Below, piece after piece: positions 50,885 through 60,936 of a stretch of DNA of 64,000 bases. Source of the DNA: Methylotenera sp. (GTDB taxonomy: Bacteria; Pseudomonadota; Gammaproteobacteria; Burkholderiales; Methylophilaceae); assembly GCA_021732405.1 (NCBI GenBank), contig JAKFVB010000002.1, positions 1 to 64,000 on the forward strand, given 5' to 3'. A program made the position numbers and the translations under genes. Within the stretch, counting starts at the first letter, position 1. Each line of letters begins with the position of its first letter. Below the pieces are notes generated by a model that was given only the letters and a program-made list of their open reading frames with translations, was not told the origin of the DNA and made no database searches.

Positions 50885-53302
50885 CTATGAATTCTTACGT
50901 AACAAACGCAACCCATTAAAAACTACTATCAAACTTGCCCCCATATCCGCAAAAACCGCCATCCAGAGCGTTGCTATTCCCATGAAAGCAAGCAATAAAA
51001 ACACCGCTTTTATACTCAAAGCGATAAAAATATTTTGTTTTAAAATGCCAGCAGCTTTTGTGCTTAACCTAATGAAGCGGGGAATTTTCCTTAAATCGTC
51101 ATCCATCAGAGCAACATCCGCCGTTTCTAATGCGACATCAGTTCCAGCTGCACCCATTGCGAATCCAATACTTGATTTAGCAAGCGCGGGTGCATCATTA
51201 ATGCCATCCCCTACCATCCCAACGGTGCCGTATTTAATCAACTCTTCATTAATAACAGCCAATTTATCTTCAGGTAACAAACCGCCTCGCGCATCATCTA
51301 TACCAACATTTTTGGCAATTGCTTGTGCTGTAAGCTTATTATCACCCGTCAACATTAAGGTTCTTACCCCTAATGCGTGCAATTCAATAATTGCTTGACG
51401 ACTGGTTTCACGAAAGGTGTCTGCAACGGCAATTACTGCCAGCGGTGCAGTTTCACTACAAATCACAATGGCCGTTTTACCTTCAGCCTCTAATTTATTT
51501 AAGACAGCTTCAGTTTCAAGATTGCAGATGCCTAACTCTTCTACCAGACGATGATTTCCCAGATAAAACCACTGATTATCAATGCGACCCTTAACACCGC
51601 GCCCTGTAATCGCTTCAAAATCGGTAACTTCAACTAGCGCAATGTTATCTGGCAACGCATTCCAGTGCTTACTAACGGCAGTTGAAACAGGATGATCAGA
51701 ACGCGCAGACAATGTTGCCGCCAAAGACAATGCAACTTTTTGTTCACCTTGCAAAACCACTATATCGGTGACAACTGGCTTACCTTCTGTAATTGTCCCC
51801 GTTTTATCTAATGCCAAAGATTTTAGCTTGCGGCCTTCTTCAAGATAAACGCCACCTTTAATCAAAATTCCAGCTCTAGCTGCTGCTGCCAAACCGCTCA
51901 CGACTGTTACTGGTGTGGATAGTACCAACGCACACGGACAAGCAATTACCAGTAAGACAAGCGCCTTATAAATCCACGGCATCCATGCCAGCCCAAACAG
52001 AAGAGGGGGCACAATTGCTATACCTAAGGCGATAATAAAAACGATAGGCGTATACACTTTGGCAAAGCTATCTACAAAGCGTTGTGTCGGTGCACGGCCG
52101 CCTTGAGCATCTTCCACTGCACGTATGATGCGTGATAATGTTGAATCGCTCTGTAATGCAGTGATGCGATACTCAAAAGAACCCGTTTCATTAATAGTGC
52201 CCGCAAACACCTTATCGCCTATAGATTTAGCAACCGGTATACTTTCACCGGTAATTGGCGCCTGATTCACTGCAGACTGCCCTTTTGTCAATTCCCCATC
52301 TAATGCAATCCTCTCACCAGGCGCTACACGAGCAATCATTCCGATAGTAATTGATTCGGCCTTTAATTCTTTCCACGTCCCGTCAGGTTGTAAAACATTT
52401 GCCTTGTCAGGCGTCATTTCCATTAAGCCACGGATAGCGTTGCGCGCCCGATCTAGAGACAAGGCTTCAATCATCTCAGCCAAGGTAAATAACACCATGA
52501 CCATCGCCGCCTCAGGCCATTGGCCAATTAAGACAGCACCAGTTACTGCTATTGCCATCAATGCATTTATATTAAGGTTAAAGTTCTTTAATGCAATCCA
52601 ACCCTTTTTATATGTACCTGTACCGCAGACTGCAATAGCAAAAACGGCTAACATTATTACAGGCCAAGATTTCTCCGAATTTCCAGTCCACACCATTACC
52701 TCGGCAAGAATGGCTGCAACACCGCCAAGACCTAATAGCCACCATTTTTTTTGTGAATTTGGACCGGGCTTACTATCTGACTGCTCTTGAATGGCTGTTG
52801 CGACCACCGGAATAGCATGCATATCAATATCAATTAGCGCTTGCAGGATGGCATCAGACTTCCCTATGGAATGGGTGACTGTTAGCTTGCGTTGCATCAG
52901 ATTGAAATCTAAATTAGTGACACCTTCCATTGTGGAAATTTTATTACGTATCAATGCTTCTTCGGTCGGGCAGTCCATATTATCGATTATAAAAATGTCT
53001 TGCGAACTAATGGAGGGTGACTTAAGAGCGTTTTCCACGACAGGCTCCATATCAAGTGCTGCAACAGCAGCAATAATTGGTTCAGGGTCCTGTAAATGGT
53101 GTTTTACCGTCAGTTTTCGTTGTATTAAGTTGAAATCTAAACTTTCAACGCCTTTCATATTTTCAAGTTTTTTGCGTATTAAAGATTCCTCAGTCGGACA
53201 ATCCATTTTTTCGATATGCAGGACTAACGTACTGAGAAAATCTTTTGTTGATGCCTCAGGTTTACTTAGTACGGGGGAATTCAAACTGTTATTTTCACTC
53301 AT
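50885..53302 (-). CDS. cadA: Heavy-metal P1B-type ATPase (CadA/ZntA-like)
   Basis: 805-aa cation exporter. Two N-terminal metal-binding domains are close repeats: MDCPTEESLIRKKLENMKGV and MDCPTEEALIRNKISTMEGV, each then DFNL-QRKLTV. The core has the CPC motif IACPCALV, phosphorylation DKTGTITEGKP and GDGINDAPALAKS. The CPC and MDCPTEE motifs fit Zn/Cd/Pb exporters. ATG overlaps the czcA stop by four bases, so it is the last gene of the czc operon. Confidence 0.93.
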   Translation of the reverse strand: MSENNSLNSPVLSKPEASTKDFLSTLVLHIEKMDCPTEESLIRKKLENMKGVESLDFNLIQRKLTVKHHLQDPEPIIAAVAALDMEPVVENALKSPSISSQDIFIIDNMDCPTEEALIRNKISTMEGVTNLDFNLMQRKLTVTHSIGKSDAILQALIDIDMHAIPVVATAIQEQSDSKPGPNSQKKWWLLGLGGVAAILAEVMVWTGNSEKSWPVIMLAVFAIAVCGTGTYKKGWIALKNFNLNINALMAIAVTGAVLIGQWPEAAMVMVLFTLAEMIEALSLDRARNAIRGLMEMTPDKANVLQPDGTWKELKAESITIGMIARVAPGERIALDGELTKGQSAVNQAPITGESIPVAKSIGDKVFAGTINETGSFEYRITALQSDSTLSRIIRAVEDAQGGRAPTQRFVDSFAKVYTPIVFIIALGIAIVPPLLFGLAWMPWIYKALVLLVIACPCALVLSTPVTVVSGLAAAARAGILIKGGVYLEEGRKLKSLALDKTGTITEGKPVVTDIVVLQGEQKVALSLAATLSARSDHPVSTAVSKHWNALPDNIALVEVTDFEAITGRGVKGRIDNQWFYLGNHRLVEELGICNLETEAVLNKLEAEGKTAIVICSETAPLAVIAVADTFRETSRQAIIELHALGVRTLMLTGDNKLTAQAIAKNVGIDDARGGLLPEDKLAVINEELIKYGTVGMVGDGINDAPALAKSSIGFAMGAAGTDVALETADVALMDDDLRKIPRFIRLSTKAAGILKQNIFIALSIKAVFLLLAFMGIATLWMAVFADMGASLIVVFNGLRLLRKNS

Positions 53303-56300
53303 AAGATTTCTCCTGCCATATTTTTTGAATTGGGCTTAGTTTTGGGCTGATTAACTAGTCTGAATAGCATGGGCAGAACCAGCAATGTCAGAATAGTAGA
53401 TGACAAAATACCGCCAATCACTACAGTAGCCAGCGGCCGCTGAACTTCAGCCCCAGTGCCAGTTGCAATAGCCATGGGTAAAAAGCCTAGAGATGCCACT
53501 AATGCGGTAATTAATATTGGTCGCAATCGATTCATACTGCCTTCTTGAATTGCTATATCCAGTGGTTTGCCTTCAGCGATAAGGCCTTTGATGAAGGTAA
53601 TCATCACCAATCCATTTAAAACTGCAACACCAGATAGAGCGATAAATCCAACACCAGCAGATATCGAAAGCGGGATGCCTCGTAAATATAAAGCAAGTAC
53701 ACCGCCCGTTAAGGCAAATGGAATCCCTGTAAAAACTATTAACCCATCTTTCAGATTATTGAACATCATATAGAGCAATATGAATACAAGAAGCAGGGAT
53801 ATGGGTACTACAATCTGTAAGCGTTGGCTAGCCGATTGAAGTTGCTCAAAAGTACCGCCCCAGTTAATCCAATAACCAGCAGGAATTTTTACTTGCTCTT
53901 GAATACGTTGCTGCGCTTCTGCAACATAGGAGCCAATATCACGATCACGCACGTTTGCCGTTACCACTACGTTTCGTTTACCATTTTCACGGCTGAATTG
54001 ATTTGGCCCAGGCGCAATGTCAATTGACGCTACCTCACCGAGCTGTAAATAAACAGGGGTGCCACTATCATTGGCTATTTTGATCGGTAACCGTTTAAAG
54101 CTCTCCATGTCGGTCCTCAATTCTTCTGGCAGCCTTACTACAATGTCAAACCTCCGGTCGCCTTGAAAAACCTTTCCCGTTTCTTTGCCATTCATTGCAG
54201 TAGCCACAGCATCTTGAACCTGCGACACATTGACCCCAAGTCTAGCTATCTTTTGCCGGTCAATATTGACTGTAAGTATTGGTAAACCAGTAGTTTGCTC
54301 AACCTTGATGTCTTCTCCGCCCTGAATGTTGGACAACACTTCAGAAATTTCTTTGGCTGATTTATTCATTATTTCCATATCATCACCAAAGATTTTTACT
54401 GCTACATCACTACGCACGCCTGAAATTAATTCATTAAACCGCATTTGAATGGGCTGGGTGAATTCATAGTTATTACCTGGAACCTTGTTAACTGCCTTTT
54501 GAATTTGCGCTGTTAGTTCATTTTTACTTAAATTAGGATTAGGCCATTCTGATTTTGGTTTAAGCATGATGAAGTTATCGGCCACATTGGGTGGCATAGG
54601 GTCAGAGGCAATTTCCGCTGTTCCGATTTTGGCAAAAACTGTTTGAACCTGAGGGAACGATTTGATTGTATGCTCAAGCTCTTTTTGCATTTCTACCGCC
54701 TGAGAAAGGCTGGTGCCTGGTATTCGTAACGCATGCAAGGTGATATCACCTTCATTCAAGCTAGGCACGAATTCACTGCCCATTCGTGTGGTTAATAAAC
54801 CACTAAGCACTACTGTGGCAATTGCAATCGTTAGTATCAGGGCCTTGTTGTCCATTACTTTTTTGTAAATTGGCTCATAACCCCTTTTGGCTAAACGGAT
54901 CAGCAACTGCTCTTTTTCATCTATTTTCCCATTGATAAAAACCGCAACGGCAGCTGGAATAAACGTGACAGAAAATAACATGGCGCCGACTAGTGCTATC
55001 ACTACAGTTAGAGCCATTGGGTGAAACATTTTGCCTTCCACTCCTGTTAAGGCAAAAATTGGCAGGTAGACGACCATGATGATAAGTTGACCGTAAATGA
55101 GCGGCTTTCTCGCTTCTTTAGCCGCTTCAAACACTTCTGAAAAACGCTCTGAACGTGTCAAGGGCCGGCCTATTACGGATTGCGCATGCGCAAGTCTTCG
55201 CATACAGTTTTCTACAATCACAACGGCACCATCAATGATAATGCCGAAATCTAGTGCGCCTAAACTCATCAGGTTTGCACTGACTTTTGCTGTGGCCATT
55301 CCCGTAAAGGTAAAAAGCATGGACAACGGAATGACCAACATGGTGATAATGGCCGCGCGAAAATTACCCAAGAAAATAAACAGGATGGCAATGACTAAAA
55401 GCGCGCCCTCTAGTAGGTTTTTCTTAACGGTATTAATGGCTTTATCAATTAATATCGTTCGGTCGTAAACAGTATTTGCAACTATTCCAGCAGGTAAGGA
55501 TTTATTGATCTCTGCCAGCTTCCTTTCTACTGCAGCGGATACGGTACGGCTATTTTCACCCATCAGCATAAAGACGGTGCCTAATACTACTTCTTGGCTA
55601 TTTTCGGTGGCGGCTCCGTTTCGGGCCTCCTTGCCAATCATCACTTCTGCCACGTCTGAAACACGAATGGGTACTTCATTTTTTGCACTAATTACAATAT
55701 TGCTAATGTCGACCATGTCTTTGACTTGACCTGGCACGCGAATCAAATATTGTTCACCAGATTTTTCAATAAACCCCGCCCCCATGTTGGCATTGTTATT
55801 CTCTAGTGCTGTCACCAGATCATCAATTGATAACCCTCTTGCAGTCAATTTTTCAGCGGAAGGCGCGACTTGATACTGTTTAACATAGCCGCCAATCGTA
55901 TTGATCTCATTAACACCAGGAACATTGCGCAACTGGGGTTTTATAATCCAGTCTTGCACTTCCCTTAAATCCATCGGAGTGTAAGGTGTTTTATCCGCTT
56001 TCAAAGCGCCTTCTTTAGCCTCTACCGTCCACATGAAGATTTCACCTAGGCCTGTAGAAGTAGGCCCCATCTCTGGCAGGATTCCTTGTGGCAGCTGGTC
56101 TTTAGCTTGTTGAATCCGTTCATTGACTAACTGTCTAGCAAAGAAAATATCCGTACCTTCCTCAAAAATGACCGTCACCTGAGAAAGGCCGTAGCGAGAA
56201 ATAGATCTGGTTTGTTCTAATCTAGGCAAACCTGCCATCACTGTTTCTATCGGGTACGTGATCCGCTGCTCTGTCTCTAAAGGGGCATAGCCAGGCGCAG

Positions 56301-56454
56301 AAGTGTTGATTTGAACTTGTATATTGGTAATATCCGGTACTGCATCAATCGGTAGTTTTTGGTAACTAAAGATGCCTAATACAGCTATTGCTAAAACCAT
56401 TATTAAGGTTAACCATCTTTGGTCAATTGCAAATCGAATAATTTTCTCAAACAT
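53299..56454 (-). CDS. czcA: RND heavy-metal efflux pump CzcA
   Basis: 1051-aa inner-membrane pump of the HME-RND group that exports Zn, Co, Cd (or Ni) with proton uptake. Hallmarks are IDAVPDITNIQVQINT near the N-terminus, LDFGIIIDGAVVIVENCMRR in helix 4 with charged residues of the proton relay, and the repeated 12-helix layout. It overlaps cadA at its end and follows czcB after a 44-base gap. Confidence 0.95.
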   Translation of the reverse strand: MFEKIIRFAIDQRWLTLIMVLAIAVLGIFSYQKLPIDAVPDITNIQVQINTSAPGYAPLETEQRITYPIETVMAGLPRLEQTRSISRYGLSQVTVIFEEGTDIFFARQLVNERIQQAKDQLPQGILPEMGPTSTGLGEIFMWTVEAKEGALKADKTPYTPMDLREVQDWIIKPQLRNVPGVNEINTIGGYVKQYQVAPSAEKLTARGLSIDDLVTALENNNANMGAGFIEKSGEQYLIRVPGQVKDMVDISNIVISAKNEVPIRVSDVAEVMIGKEARNGAATENSQEVVLGTVFMLMGENSRTVSAAVERKLAEINKSLPAGIVANTVYDRTILIDKAINTVKKNLLEGALLVIAILFIFLGNFRAAIITMLVIPLSMLFTFTGMATAKVSANLMSLGALDFGIIIDGAVVIVENCMRRLAHAQSVIGRPLTRSERFSEVFEAAKEARKPLIYGQLIIMVVYLPIFALTGVEGKMFHPMALTVVIALVGAMLFSVTFIPAAVAVFINGKIDEKEQLLIRLAKRGYEPIYKKVMDNKALILTIAIATVVLSGLLTTRMGSEFVPSLNEGDITLHALRIPGTSLSQAVEMQKELEHTIKSFPQVQTVFAKIGTAEIASDPMPPNVADNFIMLKPKSEWPNPNLSKNELTAQIQKAVNKVPGNNYEFTQPIQMRFNELISGVRSDVAVKIFGDDMEIMNKSAKEISEVLSNIQGGEDIKVEQTTGLPILTVNIDRQKIARLGVNVSQVQDAVATAMNGKETGKVFQGDRRFDIVVRLPEELRTDMESFKRLPIKIANDSGTPVYLQLGEVASIDIAPGPNQFSRENGKRNVVVTANVRDRDIGSYVAEAQQRIQEQVKIPAGYWINWGGTFEQLQSASQRLQIVVPISLLLVFILLYMMFNNLKDGLIVFTGIPFALTGGVLALYLRGIPLSISAGVGFIALSGVAVLNGLVMITFIKGLIAEGKPLDIAIQEGSMNRLRPILITALVASLGFLPMAIATGTGAEVQRPLATVVIGGILSSTILTLLVLPMLFRLVNQPKTKPNSKNMAGEIL

Positions 56455-56498
56455 TGGAAAGCTCCTTCAGATTTAGAGCAGATTCAAGAATTAATGAT

Positions 56499-58097
56499 TT
56501 AATGATCATGACTTGCTCCTGCTTTACCAATGTCTGCTTTTACCAAGAAGCTGTTACCTGCTGCATATTTTTCCCCAGCGTTTAAACCTTCTAAAACCTC
56601 AGCATATTTTTCATCCTGCCGACCAAGCTTGACCGGTCTAGCTTCAAAATAAGTGCCATAGCGGCCAAATACAACTGTCTCTTCATTCAGATTTTGAATG
56701 CCTTCAACTGAAATCGCCAATGGCACATTCACCTCATTTGAAGTGAGTTCAATATTGACAGGCAGGCCCGGCATCCAGGTTCTATCAGGGTTGTTTAGCA
56801 CCACTCTCGCCATCGCTGTCCTAGATTGCTCCCCAACCAATGAGCCTACGTAGACTATGCTGCCAACAGCTTGCGCATCAAAGGCACTCGCTTTGACGGT
56901 GACTTGTTGACCCGATTTAACAGTGTTGATATCTTTGGCATAAATAATCAATTCGGCCCAGACTGTCGACAAGTCAGACACTTCAAATAAGCTGTCTATT
57001 TCACTTACTACCTGTCCTTGACTGACCTTTTTTGAAGTGACGACCCCGTCAATTGGTGAACGGATGTCATAACGCGTCTGACCAGCTCCGCTGGGACTAG
57101 CACCTAGCGCGCCTAATTTTTGCTGTACTCTACTAAGGTTAATCTCTGCTTCTTGCAAATCATGTTGCGCCTGAAGGTAATCTTGTTGAGCAGAGATTTT
57201 TTCTTCCCAAAGCTGCTTCTCACGGGAATAGGTTGTGCGTGCTAGCCCAACTCTTTTCTGTGCAGCCAATAAATCATTACGGATTTCTGCAATCAGTTGA
57301 CTAGAAACTGTCGCAAGCACTTGCCCCTTACGAACTTTATCGCCTGCATTTGCATTAACCTTTTCAATAATGCCTCCTACTCTGGAAACAATTTGCACAC
57401 TTTTATCAGCATTCAGCTTGATTTCACCTTGAAGTTTCAAAATGCTTTTAATTTTCGCAGGGCCTGCTGTCAGTACTTCAACAGAATTCAACGTCAGCTG
57501 TTTATCCGACATTGATATCCTTCCCTCAACTTGACTGTAAGAGAAGCTATAACTTTTGCCGTTATATTGTGAATTAAGATGCACATCAAAAGAATGTGGC
57601 TCTTCTACGGGTTCCGCACTTTTCAGATAATCTTTTTCTTTAGAAAAATTAAAAGTTTCGGGCTTTCTTCCTAAACGTTCTATGTTGACACTCACTTTAG
57701 ATGAAGCCGGTTCCAAAGGCTTATCATCCAAATATGTATAAATTCTGAACTCTGGAGTTGTATCATCTTCAAAAATAGCGATTTCTACACCATAGTTATC
57801 TTTCACAAACAATTTACCGCCATGTGGCCCTTTTAAAGCCTCCTGCGGCTGCACTGCATGCTGTTTTTCATGATCTTCTAAGGCTTTTTTATCTGAACCT
57901 GGCGATTTTTCAGGCATTCCCTCCTTATTTTCTGAGTGTGCTTCACCTTCAGAATGCACTTCATGTTCTTCAGTCATCGCTTTGGGCTTTTCGGCTTTTA
58001 ATATCAACCCGCCTAATACAATGCTTATGATGATGACCAAAAAAATGGCAAGCATTTGCCCAGTTTTTTTGCTGGTTTTATTAGAATTTGAACTCAT
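56499..58097 (-). CDS. czcB: Membrane-fusion protein CzcB
   Basis: 532-aa periplasmic adaptor. An N-terminal membrane helix (MLAIFLVIIISIVLGGLIL) precedes a histidine/glutamate-rich stretch (EEHEVHSEGEAHSE, about residues 42-56). A GPHGGKLF beta domain and a HlyD-type alpha-hairpin and barrel follow. The end is rich in His (ASHDH). It links CzcA to CzcC; the histidine-rich region probably binds metal in the periplasm. Fourth from the end of the operon. Confidence 0.93.
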   Translation of the reverse strand: MSSNSNKTSKKTGQMLAIFLVIIISIVLGGLILKAEKPKAMTEEHEVHSEGEAHSENKEGMPEKSPGSDKKALEDHEKQHAVQPQEALKGPHGGKLFVKDNYGVEIAIFEDDTTPEFRIYTYLDDKPLEPASSKVSVNIERLGRKPETFNFSKEKDYLKSAEPVEEPHSFDVHLNSQYNGKSYSFSYSQVEGRISMSDKQLTLNSVEVLTAGPAKIKSILKLQGEIKLNADKSVQIVSRVGGIIEKVNANAGDKVRKGQVLATVSSQLIAEIRNDLLAAQKRVGLARTTYSREKQLWEEKISAQQDYLQAQHDLQEAEINLSRVQQKLGALGASPSGAGQTRYDIRSPIDGVVTSKKVSQGQVVSEIDSLFEVSDLSTVWAELIIYAKDINTVKSGQQVTVKASAFDAQAVGSIVYVGSLVGEQSRTAMARVVLNNPDRTWMPGLPVNIELTSNEVNVPLAISVEGIQNLNEETVVFGRYGTYFEARPVKLGRQDEKYAEVLEGLNAGEKYAAGNSFLVKADIGKAGASHDH

Positions 58098-58109
58098 GAT
58101 TATTTATCC

Positions 58110-59375
58110 TTAAGGCTTAGTAACTTGATGCTCTATCACCGCACCGAGTGTGCGTTCAATCTCAGCAATAGATTGATGAGCTTCTAAAAGTGCATTGATA
58201 TATTGCGATTTGGTTTGATATAACGTGCGCTGAGCATCTAATACATCTAAAAAATTAAACTTGCCTAAACTAAAGCCTCTATTGGCTGCATCAAAAGCGC
58301 TTTGAGCATTGGGAAGAATGTCATTTTGAAGTGAGAGGGTTGCTTGTCTGGCTGAGGATAGCCTTTCATATTGTGTAGCCAAGTTCGTTTGAATTCTGTT
58401 TTTAATCGCAACCAGTTCATCCTCTGCTTTTAACTTGCGGCTGACAGCCTCTTGAACATTACCCTGATTGCGATCAAAGACTGGAATTGGAATGGATAAG
58501 CCCAGTAGTGCCTGATTGAGTCCGACTTCTTGGTTATTTACCACGCCAGCACTAACAGTGATGTTAGGTACCGCTCTGCTGCGCTCAACTTTAGTCATTG
58601 CATCGCGTGCACTGATTTCGATTTTAGCTAATTTAACAGATGGTGAACCGTCAATTAACCCTTGCAACTCAATAAGCGGACTGACTTCAGGAATACTAGT
58701 AACTTCACCAGCAGCGTGTTTAAAGCTCGGTTCGCTATCACCCCATAAGGCACTCAAACGTTTGCGGCTATTATTTAATTGCGTCGTTGCTTGAATTAAT
58801 TCTAATTTTACTGATGACGCAGCAATAGCTGATTTTGTTTGTTCTACGGGTGAACTTTTCCCTGCTTTAACACGTTTTGAGGCGACGTCTAGGGCCGATT
58901 GGGCGACTTGATTTGAAGATTCGGCCAGGATTGTTCGTTCCTGTGCTATTAATACTTCATAAAAAGCTAACACCACACTGGCATGAATTTCAGCTTGTTT
59001 GGTTTGCAGTTCTGCATCTGCTTTATTGTACAAAGCATCCGCTACACCCATTCTAGCTGTGCGTTTATTTCCTAACTCAATCTCTTGATTTAATTGAAGG
59101 TAAATTTGACGTGTATCACTGCGGGTGTCTTGAATAGATGTAGAGACAAATGGGTTCAAACGGGTTGCTGCCTGAACTTTTGTACCTATCAGGGCTTCTC
59201 GCTCACGGATTGCAACTGCAATATCAGGATTTGCTTTTAATGCTAGATCAAGCGAATCTGAAAGTGTAAGTTCTCCTGAGCTCTGCCGGGCAGCCTCTTG
59301 TTGGTCAGCGTTATTGGCCGCATACAACGAAGGTGATAATAAAATAAGTGATAAAAACAAATAGCAAAAATGCAT
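58110..59375 (-). CDS. czcC: Outer-membrane channel CzcC (TolC-like)
   Basis: 421 aa, signal peptide (MHFCYLFLSLILLSPSLYA) and the two OEP repeats of TolC-type factors (LSDSLDLALKANPDIAVAIR; ANRGFSLGKFNFLDVLDAQR). It completes the CzcCBA tripartite pump. It ends 12 bases before czcB and starts 85 bases after czcI, across a gap with a long inverted repeat. Confidence 0.92.
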   Translation of the reverse strand: MHFCYLFLSLILLSPSLYAANNADQQEAARQSSGELTLSDSLDLALKANPDIAVAIREREALIGTKVQAATRLNPFVSTSIQDTRSDTRQIYLQLNQEIELGNKRTARMGVADALYNKADAELQTKQAEIHASVVLAFYEVLIAQERTILAESSNQVAQSALDVASKRVKAGKSSPVEQTKSAIAASSVKLELIQATTQLNNSRKRLSALWGDSEPSFKHAAGEVTSIPEVSPLIELQGLIDGSPSVKLAKIEISARDAMTKVERSRAVPNITVSAGVVNNQEVGLNQALLGLSIPIPVFDRNQGNVQEAVSRKLKAEDELVAIKNRIQTNLATQYERLSSARQATLSLQNDILPNAQSAFDAANRGFSLGKFNFLDVLDAQRTLYQTKSQYINALLEAHQSIAEIERTLGAVIEHQVTKP

Positions 59376-59398
59376 AGAATTCTCCTAAAAAAGGTAAG

Positions 59399-59462
59399 AA
59401 TTCAGCGAGAAAACGCTATTTGCTAAAAGAAATTAGATATTAAGACAAAATCTCGCTGAATT
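59399..59462 (-). repeat. 12-bp inverted repeat between czcI and czcC
   Basis: AATTCAGCGAGA (59399-59410) and TCTCGCTGAATT (59451-59462), exact, 40 bases apart, the second arm covering the czcI stop codon. It could fold in the mRNA and adjust expression or stability between the two genes. Confidence 0.6.
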
Positions 59463-59826
59463 AAACGGCGAGATTCCAATTGGGTCGTTCAGGTTTCAAC
59501 GGGATTATTTCTGGATAACTATAATAAATATCAATCCTTACAGCAGGCTCGATATATGCCTCAAAAGCTGTCAAGTTATTAGTCATATATTTTATGCTGC
59601 CAAGGTGACAGTAAGGGCAATCGTTACCAACATTAGTCTTTGAACTATCGGCCAAATACTCACTGCTTACATTTTTACTATCCGCTTCTTGTACATCATG
59701 TTTTGGTGATTGTTGCCCGACCTGCCTAACCTTTAAAGTTGTTTCCTGCTGGCAGTATTGAGCAGCAACAGCCCATATTGATTGCAACATAAAAATAAAA
59801 AGTATAGCTTTGAATAAATTTTTCAC
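59461..59826 (-). CDS. czcI: CzcI-like periplasmic protein
   Basis: 121 aa with an N-terminal signal peptide (LFKAILFIFMLQSIWAVAA) and a CPYCH motif (about residues 70-74). The C-terminal PERPNWNLAV is typical of CzcI-family proteins that precede czcCBA. CzcI is thought to act in metal regulation in the periplasm; it is not a pump part. First gene of the operon, followed by czcC. Confidence 0.8.
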   Translation of the reverse strand: MKNLFKAILFIFMLQSIWAVAAQYCQQETTLKVRQVGQQSPKHDVQEADSKNVSSEYLADSSKTNVGNDCPYCHLGSIKYMTNNLTAFEAYIEPAVRIDIYYSYPEIIPLKPERPNWNLAV

Positions 59827-59839
59827 AATATTACTCTAT

Positions 59840-59853
59840 CACGATGTATCGTG
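59840..59853. promoter_or_regulatory. Palindrome upstream of czcI, candidate operator
   Basis: CACGAT-GT-ATCGTG, six-base arms, 14 bases upstream of the czcI start on the minus strand. No regulator gene for the czc operon is in the window. Confidence 0.4.
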
Positions 59854-60080
59854 GTCCACAAATAATTCTAAAATAATTTATTCTACAGCCAGCCCCAATT
59901 CTAATGGAAGCAAGATTTGTTGGCTTTGTCAGTTACGTACAACGCCTTACGGCTTTTGAAGTTTTGCACTGTTGAGATCAAGTATAAAGCCCCAGATTAA
60001 AAGCCGAGTAGCCTGAAGCTTCCTGTCAATCAGTCGGGTTTTTAAACCTCGACAATTTGAAGGGAACTGCATACACTCAA

Positions 60081-60650
60081 TCAAGCTAAGCCATTTAAAT
60101 GCTCATATAGAATATAACAACCGATTCCAACCAAGATGATGCCGCCTAAGATTTCTGCACGCTTGCCGACTACCATCCCCATCACACGTCCTAGCATGAC
60201 TCCTAGAGTCACCATGGTAAAAGTGGCAAATCCTATAGCGGCTGCGGTGACAAAAATATTCACATCAATAAAAGCAAGTCCAACGCCAACGGCCATAGCA
60301 TCAATACTGGTGGCAAAAGCGGTAATCGCTAAGACAATGAATGTGTGATGATTCGGCTTTTCCTCAGCAGATTCACTTTCTTTGAATCCTGCATAAATCA
60401 TGTGAATGCCGAGAATTACCAGTAATGTAAAAGCAATCCAATGATCCCAGGCAACCACATAAGTTGATGCGCCTTTACCAATTAACCAGCCTATCAATGG
60501 CGTTATAGTCTCAATGACTCCGAAGATAAGTCCTGTGCGAAGTGCTTCTGAAAGTTTAGGTCTTTTTAACGCTGCACCTTTACCGATAGCAGCAGCAAAT
60601 GCATCGGTGGACATGGCAAGCGCAAGAAGCGCGGTGGAAATAATATTCAT
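60081..60650 (-). CDS. mntP: Manganese efflux pump MntP
   Basis: 189-aa, six-helix inner-membrane protein of the MntP (DUF204) family. Both family signatures are present, [14 protein letters not shown] (about 13-26) and the repeat [15 protein letters not shown] (about 113-127), containing the conserved aspartates. It exports Mn2+. It is preceded by a yybP-ykoY manganese riboswitch on the same strand. Confidence 0.94.
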   Translation of the reverse strand: MNIISTALLALAMSTDAFAAAIGKGAALKRPKLSEALRTGLIFGVIETITPLIGWLIGKGASTYVVAWDHWIAFTLLVILGIHMIYAGFKESESAEEKPNHHTFIVLAITAFATSIDAMAVGVGLAFIDVNIFVTAAAIGFATFTMVTLGVMLGRVMGMVVGKRAEILGGIILVGIGCYILYEHLNGLA

Positions 60651-60659
60651 GGATAGTTT

Positions 60660-60816
60660 CTAGTCGGGCCAAGAATAGTGAATGTCATCACGCCCGACTT
60701 CATATCGCGTTGACATCCATTAGTCTCGCCAACCGAAAACGGCTATCTGCACCACGACAAAGGTCGATTATGTTGACACAGACACTTCAGATAAAAAGCA
60801 GGCTACTCCCCAAGGG
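60660..60816 (-). promoter_or_regulatory. yybP-ykoY manganese riboswitch upstream of mntP
   Basis: On the minus strand the leader starts with GGGGAGTAGCC (60811-60801) and ends with GGCGAGACTAATGG (60730-60717), the two conserved L1/L3 loop segments of the yybP-ykoY aptamer. A GTCGGGC / GCCCGAC hairpin (60662-60669 with 60692-60699) follows, next to the start codon. It is presumably the expression platform; with no T run it is more likely to act on translation. Confidence 0.85.
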
Positions 60817-60936
60817 TTAATTTGATTTTAACCGATATCAGAAGATTTCTAAAATTAATCACAAAGTTGTTATTTGCTTCGAGTCAAAGTGACAGTGCCT
60901 TACCTTTAGTTTTCATTTCGACTTTGAATGTAAAGC

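Noticed and set aside
52791..53339. 182-aa plus-strand protein antisense to cadA
   Set aside because: Shadow of the duplicated metal-binding domains: low-complexity, no ribosome site, fully inside a clear gene on the other strand.
55097..55468. 123-aa plus-strand frame inside czcA
   Set aside because: Antisense shadow of an unmistakable RND pump gene.
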